In this document: positions 58,154-64,000 of the stretch, in pieces | Numbering within the stretch: the stretch's first letter is position 1 | Layout: each line of letters begins with the position of its first letter | Assembly: GCF_002865645.1 (NCBI RefSeq) | Contig: NW_020194693.1 | Span: forward strand, 310,001 to 374,000 | Source: Hyaloscypha bicolor E | Taxonomy: Eukaryota > Ascomycota > Leotiomycetes > Helotiales > Hyaloscyphaceae | Direction: 5' to 3' | DNA: 64,000 nucleotides | Program-made: the position numbers and the translations under genes | The notes under the pieces: model-generated | Database searches by the model: none | Told to the model about the DNA's origin: nothing | What the model saw: only the letters and a program-made list of their open reading frames with translations

Positions 58154-59317
58154 TCACTGTTGTAGAATCTTGGCAGGCTCTGCCTTTATCTTCCATTTGA
58201 AAAAGAATCTCCGGGATCGGGCACTTGGGGTCGCGAACACCCGTCTCTCAAAATATCCAAGCACCTGATTCCGGCAATATTCTGCCCATTCCACTGGGTG
58301 GCTTCTGTTAAAACATGAGTAAGCCAACCTCAAGTGCAACTTATCTAGTTGCTGGAAGTAGTGGGCCGTGATATAGTGGTTTCCCGTCCACAGTTCTTCA
58401 TATACCCACTGTCCAGTAGCAAGTGCTGAAATACAAGCTGTTTTATTCCACTTAAAAGAATCCAGTCTCAGTGATTATGCCAGGAGTATGCTTTCTTCAT
58501 TATTGCAGTGTCTGCCGGACATCCGGGAGCCTATTTTAATGTCAGAAGCGACGGTATCAACTGCGGGATCGAAAAGCAACACGCGCAAAGGTTTGAATTC
58601 AAGTTCCAAGAGACTCGAACGTTCCTGCGTCAGGAGATGGGAGTGTCGTAAAGTGACAAGCCGCTGTCGTGGTTGATCTGAAGTGTAATCGGTTGCTTCA
58701 AGAGTCTCTTCCGCTCGCGGTAGAAGGACAACCTGACAAGTCGAGCGCACGTCAAACACAAGTTCCAAATCCAGAGGCGGATATTGATAGGTAGCTTCTT
58801 GAAAAGTATAAAGGTTACTAATGGTTGAAGGAGCAAGTTGGTATCTGGATCAGGGGCTTATGTTTGGTGTTAACATTCTCTGATCAGCCAGACCCGAGAA
58901 AACTCCTCATTGCCCCAAGACTTCCGGAACACTCAGTGCCTTTAAAGGACACACTTACTCAAGTCGAAGAATTCTAAAGATAGACTGACTGCTCGATGCG
59001 GAAAGATAACCGAGTGATGGCGCATCTTCAGCATGGCTGGGCTCCATGACTGCGATGTCTCGCTCTGCGAAGCTGCTGGCGGAGAGATCGTGAGATGGGT
59101 GTCCCATCAGCGATGCAGCAGGAATCAAGGTTACGGGTAGAGAAGGTGGATGTTGAGGCTTTGATAGTCGCGGAAGGTTGCAGTTTTGAAGTTGACGAAG
59201 GCGAAAGGGAGAATTGGCGGGCTGAGCCAACTCGTTGATTTCTGTCACGCTCTGGCAGAAAACTTGGGTGGGTCTTTTAAGCGATCTTGCTGCTAGAGAT
59301 TTCCATTCAGTAAACAT
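58154..59317 (-). pseudogene. 2EXR-domain locus F, decayed
   Basis: A first-exon-like frame from ATG 59317 (MFTEWKSLAARSLKRPTQVF) ends at a good GTAAGT donor at 58958. The domain follows as LFKKLPINIRLWIWNLCLTC (about 58770) and QPITLQINHDS (about 58690), but no acceptor joins the exons in frame. After the second motif the frame stops, and the C-terminal part continues in another frame (LLELEFKPLRVLLFDPAVDT), passes one TAA that differs from CAA by one base, and ends with LAYSCFNRSHPVEWAEYCRN and VLGYFERRVFATPSA at 58154. At least one frameshift and one stop make this a pseudogene. Confidence 0.7.
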
Positions 59318-59990
59318 GCAAAGTTTCTGGCCACCAAGACTACAGTTTCCATAATTCCGGGCTTGGTGATTCTTTTGTCTTTTTGCCAACTTCTTGAGCA
59401 ATCTCTCACGTCTGTTTTTCTCATTTAGCGAGCAGACGTAAATATTTACTACGCTGGATATATATACAAATACGCAAGAGGGAAACGGGCGAAGCAGTGA
59501 GGGCTAATGGAAGAAGAAATACTAAGGTTTACGAATGCGAAGATCAAAGGAATAATACTTTCACTTCACTATTGCTATGCAACGTTTCGCCTCTATGCTC
59601 CCTCATACTTGCCCTTGTTCTTCTAATTTCCCGTGACATGGCCTCAACCAATCAACAGTTTGAAGCGTCCACTCTATCCTCTCAGAGTATCCAAGTTTTC
59701 TTCAATTCGAAGTTTTGTAGCAACTTTTCTTTGAAGCTGAATTCTCAACTTTGGACCAGCCCCTGAAGCCATGCCCCACCCCCTTTTTTCACTCTCGCTT
59801 AATCTCCAACATCTCCCATCCCTCATTACTAAGCATCATCCTTGGCAAAAGACGGCTTTAACGGCAATAGCGTTTCAAGAGTGGGTGAGCACATCATCGC
59901 GGTTCATCATTAGTAATTCATCCCGAGCTTGTAGTCTTGGGTGAATGGACTACCACCTCTTCATCATTCAATTATACCTAAATCAACACC
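59318..59990. other. Intergenic upstream of the carrier gene
   Basis: 673 bases with no recognised gene; it holds the promoter of the carrier-like gene on the plus strand. Confidence 0.4.
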
Positions 59991-61561
59991 ATGGCTCACG
60001 AAGGCGACGTCGATACGGAGAACCGGACAGCAGCTGTCGATGAAGAGACGCCGCTGCTTATTAATGATGAGCTGACGAGTGAAGAACAAGAGCTGGACCC
60101 AAAGCAGCTAGAGCCAACATGGGCTCGCTGGTACTTTTGGAGGATCTTTTGGGTGATTGTAGCAGCTTTCATCCTTGCGGTATTTATCAAGGGATGGATT
60201 GATGCTGGCTCCGATGTCAATGCAAGTACCAAGACACGAGACCTGGAAGCGTTCAGTCAACCTAACATTTCATTTACAGTTTGACTTGGGAGCGGCTCTC
60301 AAGAGAGCCCTCGGAGGTGGCCTGAGTGGAGCAGCAGCTATGGTTCTACAAGTTTTACTTCTGATGGTATTGATACTCCATCGTCTCTTAACTAGAACTG
60401 AACCATTCTTTAGCCACTTCGCACGATCATGAATTACCAATATCGCTTTGGAACGTCTTTCACAACAGCAGCCAAGACACTCTATGAAAACGGAGGATAT
60501 TTGAGATACTATCAAGGTCTTGGTGCCGCATTGATCCAAGGTGAGCTTTCTGATCAGAGTTCAATTGCAAATCAATTGATAATCTAGGACCTGTTTCAAG
60601 ATTCGGAGACACGGCAGCCAATGCCGGAATTCTTGCGTTGCTTCATTCAAATTCGTATTTGAAAGACTTGCCAACACCTATCCAGACAATATTTGCATCT
60701 CTATGGTAGGATCTTGACCTAATCCCTGCATGCGATTCGCGAGCTGATATTGGTTGTCCCAGCGCTGCGGCTTTCCGAATTATCCTCACGCCAATTGACA
60801 CCCTCAAGACCACCCTTCAGGTGCAAGGTGCCAGCGGAACTGCTCTACTCTGTCAGCGCATCAAGACGAACGGAATCGGAAGCTTGTGGTGGGGTGCAAT
60901 TGCTACTGCCGCTGCTACCTTCGTGGGACATTACCCATGGTTTGCTACTGTACGCCCAGCCTCTTCCTCTTAAAACCGGAGTAGAACTAAATTCCAAGCG
61001 TAACAGTATAACTTCCTATCTGAAAACCTCCCTGAGGTATCGAAGGACCATCAGATACTCCTATGGCTTCTCCGTCAGGCCTTCATTGGTTTCGCCGCAT
61101 CTGTCGTGTCAGATTCAGTCTCCAACTCCTTGAGAGTTGTGAAAACCTACCGGCAGGTCAATGACACCAAAGTGTCTTATGGTTAGTGCTTATCCCGCGC
61201 TGCTCCCCTGGATTTTCACTGACGACAAATAGCTGAGGCTGCGAGATTGATAATCCTCGATGACGGAGTGATCGGACTTTTTGGCCGTGGACTCAAGACG
61301 CGGATCCTGTGCAATGGCCTGCAAGGACTGTTGTTCTCAATCTTGTGGAAGCTTTTCTTGGATCTGTGGGTTCCTCAGTCGCATACGGTTGCTGGACTGC
61401 GAGCTAATCAGAAGTTTCCTCAGGTGGGACCAGAAGACAAGTTCATAGTCCATAGATATGGCCTTCATATTTCACCCAACAAATATGGACAAGAGGTGGT
61501 CTTCTCTGCTTCAATTGCTTTCCTTTTCTCTCTTCTGGTTTATTGGATGACTCGTTTTTAG
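59991..61561 (+). CDS. Mitochondrial-carrier-family-like membrane protein
   Basis: Seven exons: 59991-60221, 60280-60366, 60414-60540, 60588-60705, 60763-60949, 61007-61181, 61233-61561; 1254 bases, 417 residues. An N-terminal acidic tail precedes a hydrophobic segment (YFWRIFWVIVAAFILAVFIK, about 45-65), unusual for the SLC25 family. Then carrier-like repeats: FDLGAALKRALGGGLSGAAA with PLRTIMNYQYRFG, AAFRIILTPIDTLKTTLQVQ with the clear PxD/ExxK/R signature, and GFAASVVSDSVSNSLRVVKT with a C-terminal helix pair. Only the second repeat keeps the full signature, so transport is likely but the substrate is unknown. The first intron has a GC donor in strong context (AAT|GCAAGT). It converges with the MFS gene. 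Confidence 0.82.
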
Positions 61562-61964
61562 TAGAATAGACAACGTTCTCTGATCCCTGCATTGCCCTAA
61601 TTAACAAACGCTCGCTGATCGCTTTCGTTCTTAATGCACGTAAATAAAGCAGAGTAGGGAGTTGAATTTCTAGTAAAAGAGCTCAGGTGAAGTGTCAGAA
61701 CTCCAGAATATAGGTGCATAAAGCCTAACTAAGCAGAGCGATCGCGCTGCGCCCAAAAGAGAGATCGTACTGCAATAGCACTGCAACAGATAGTCTATAA
61801 ATTCCTTCCCCGTATTCCAGATGGATATTTCTTTCGCTCCTTTCTCTCTTCTCGTCGCATGCCTGAAATTTTTCTTTCGTTAAGATCACAACTTATAGCA
61901 CGCTTCCGATTCTAGTCAGTTTTTGTAGGATGAGAATTCAGGTAAATCACCGATTCCCATTCCT
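61562..61964. other. Convergent intergenic region
   Basis: 403 bases between two 3' ends; no gene recognised. Confidence 0.4.
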
Positions 61965-63994
61965 CTAATGTGTAAACCTAAAATCCAGCCTCTTATTCCC
62001 CTCATCACTCGTTGTGGCCAAATACTGCAATCTCTCCTCTGCACTCATTGCACCCCAAACCCTCTCTCGATATGCATTTCTTTTTACATAATACAGCTTA
62101 GTCCCCAGATACAGAAATATGTTAAGCACCAGGATGGAAAGCAGGATGTGGTTTCCGCGCTTGTAGCGCGGCGCGTCGTCTGCTTGGTAGATGTTTGCGG
62201 CGATTATGCCGGAGGTTTGCACGCACATGTTGTAGAGGGCAGCGGAGACGGTTCGTGAGCGGACGGTGTTTGAGTTCCTGGAATTCCAGCCTACTTGTAT
62301 TGGATGTGCTGTATGTAAGTGTTAGTTACGGAACTAAAATCCGAGGAGGAAGGAGGGGATTGGAGGTTTACCGTTTGGGTACGAAAGCAAGATAGTCATA
62401 ACGATCCAAGCTAGCCACTTGTTGATCTCATTTATATCAAACAGGTTGATAAACAACAGGAAAGGAAAAGCCCAAATCTGACCGATTAGGGCAGTAAAAG
62501 TGAGTTCTCCAAATACTTCACCCGCATAAGTAAGGCCCAGCATGGCAATGACATGAAACACTTTACTCGGAATGACTAGAAGGTTCGTCTTAAATGTACC
62601 GAAGCCTAAACCTTTTAGCGACAATGTCAAATAATTCGATGGAGTGGACATGGGTGTCTGAAAACTCAAGCCAAGGATATAAATCGGCCAGAGGTCGAAG
62701 TCTTTGATACTTTGCCAGAGGAGCTTTGGAGTCAGGGGTTCCCTGTTGTGCATCGAGGACTTGGAGGGATCTTCACGGATGATGCGGTTTACCATTATCT
62801 TCTCTTCGCGTTCGGTGAACCAGCCTTTTTGCCCGCGGAACCAACCGGAAGTTGTGGTGGGTGAGGAGGGCATGAGGACGTAGGCAAAGAGACCGACGAT
62901 GAGAGTGAGGAGTCCCTGAAATGTTGTGAGTTTATCTGTTAAGAAGGGGAGAAGAGAGGAACTTGACTTCGATGAGGAAGAGCCAGCGCCAGCCAGATTG
63001 CCCTTCGACACCGCGCATATGAAGGATCCCGAAGGCGAGGAAGGCGCCGAGGACGTCAGCCAGAGTGGATGCTGTCCAGAAGAAACCGAGCCTTAAGGAG
63101 AGTTCGTGGTGTTTGTAGAAGTATGAAAGATATAGGATTATCTGATTGAATGTCAGGTATGTTGAGCTGAAAGATAGGAGAACTCTTACTTCGGGTATGA
63201 AACCGCCTTGAAGCATTCCGAGTAGTGCTCGACAGACCAAGAACGAAGTCCTTCCTTTGAGGTAGTACTGAGCTGATCCAACGATTGACCACACTGCCAT
63301 TTGCGTAGGAATCCAAATATCTGGACCAATCCACTTGGCAACCAACTGAGAAGGTAGTTCCGCACATAGGAAAGCTAGCTTGAATGCCGTGTTTCCAAGA
63401 TTGTAATCTGTCTTAGTCAGTCTACCTTCATACAAGCCTCAAAAGTAATGAAAATTTACCGTTTGTATTCATCCCCAAATCTTCCAGAAAGTTATCCGTC
63501 AACGCCTGAGAAATGTTTGACCTGTCCAGCTCCAACGCCATAAACATAACCGCCGCAAAAATCATAATCCTCCTATCAATTTTCCGAATCAAGTTGTGCT
63601 CCTCACCCCAAGTCCATCTCTCATCCGGATCAAAACGATGGATATTCTCCCACTCCTCCGGCGGTCTGTATTCTTCCAGTGTGTCAAGGTCATCGAAGAC
63701 AGATGGCTGAGTAGCTATTGCGCCCGGATCGTAAGAGGCCTTCGACCTCTGGAACCAGAAGCGTTTTTCGGCACCTGGGGGTCCTAACGCTCTCTGTTTT
63801 CCCTTTCTGCCCCGCAGTGTTGACTTGACTGGGTCATCATCCTTAATCCCCTCTTCAAAATCAGGGAGATCAAGGAAGTCATTATCAGAGGCTTTGTCAT
63901 CCTCCTCCTCGCCACCTGGAAGCACAGAGCCTCTGGCACTTTCGGGCGCTTCGGACGCGACACGCTGATACCGCGGGCCTGTGAAACGATGCAT
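61965..63994 (-). CDS. MFS transporter, allantoate permease (DAL5-like) family
   Basis: Five exons: 63460-63994, 63190-63407, 62968-63141, 62372-62915, 61965-62308; 1815 bases, 604 residues, starting at ATG 63994 close to the window end. A long acidic cytosolic N-terminus (about 125 residues, [20 protein letters not shown]) precedes the first helix with the family signature [15 protein letters not shown]. Also seen: [62 protein letters not shown] before the central loop, and [20 protein letters not shown] in the last exon. The family takes up allantoate, pantothenate, nicotinate and related anions; the substrate here cannot be told. The donor of the third intron is the less common GTCAAG. Confidence 0.9.
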
Positions 63995-64000
63995 TGGGAT

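Noticed and set aside
1..64000. CRISPR arrays, bacterial operons, rRNA genes
   Set aside because: None seen; the window is eukaryotic with intron-bearing genes.

Overview
This is a window of a filamentous ascomycete (Pezizomycotina) nuclear genome. The genes carry many short introns (mostly 45-80 bases with GT..AG ends and CTAAC/CTGAC-like branch sites). The gene set is typically fungal: GPI7/LAS21, SIZ/PIAS, FAR11 of STRIPAK, NEO1, SEC16, a HET-domain relic and several 2EXR-domain loci. The mix of HET and 2EXR genes suggests Leotiomycetes (Helotiales-like), but that placement is inference only. AT-rich blocks with C-to-T-looking decay suggest RIP-type mutation of repeats.

Layout. 0.2-7.6 kb: housekeeping genes (RNase MRP subunit RMP1-like, GPI ethanolamine phosphate transferase 2, a small DUF2423 nucleolar-type protein, a SIZ/PIAS SUMO ligase). 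9-19 kb: accessory genes (secreted cysteine-rich protein, MFS sugar transporter, a fungal transcription-factor-like protein without a zinc cluster, a GPI-anchored PEBP-like protein), with a 2.8-kb gene-poor stretch that holds a 188-base hairpin element. 19-20.7 kb: a head-to-head pair of alkylation-repair genes, an Ada-type methylphosphotriester sensor/AraC protein and a small O6-alkylguanine transferase; together they equal a split bacterial Ada. 21.6-26.1 kb: an AT-rich element with terminal inverted repeats, a GFA-domain gene, an AT-rich decayed block and a broken HET gene. 27.4-30.7 kb: FAR11. 31.5 kb: a tRNA-Glu(CTC)-like sequence. 32.4-34.4 kb: a CYC2-like mitochondrial oxidoreductase and an SDR in convergent orientation. 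35.2-37.1 kb: a small gene broken by a 68-base tandem duplication, and a Gln/Ser-rich pseudogene. 38-49 kb: the divergent membrane-traffic pair NEO1 (P4-ATPase) and SEC16.

49.5-59.3 kb: an array of six 2EXR-domain loci, all on the minus strand and in every stage from intact to relic, with one MYND zinc-finger gene inserted. 60-64 kb: a mitochondrial-carrier-like gene and an allantoate-permease-family MFS transporter, convergent.

The observations most worth following are the split-Ada divergon, the 2EXR birth-and-death array, the frame-breaking 68-base duplication of intron size, and four GC-AG introns among about 49 introns placed by hand. Exon boundaries were set by reading splice sites and checking that joined exon lengths are multiples of three; no transcript evidence was available.
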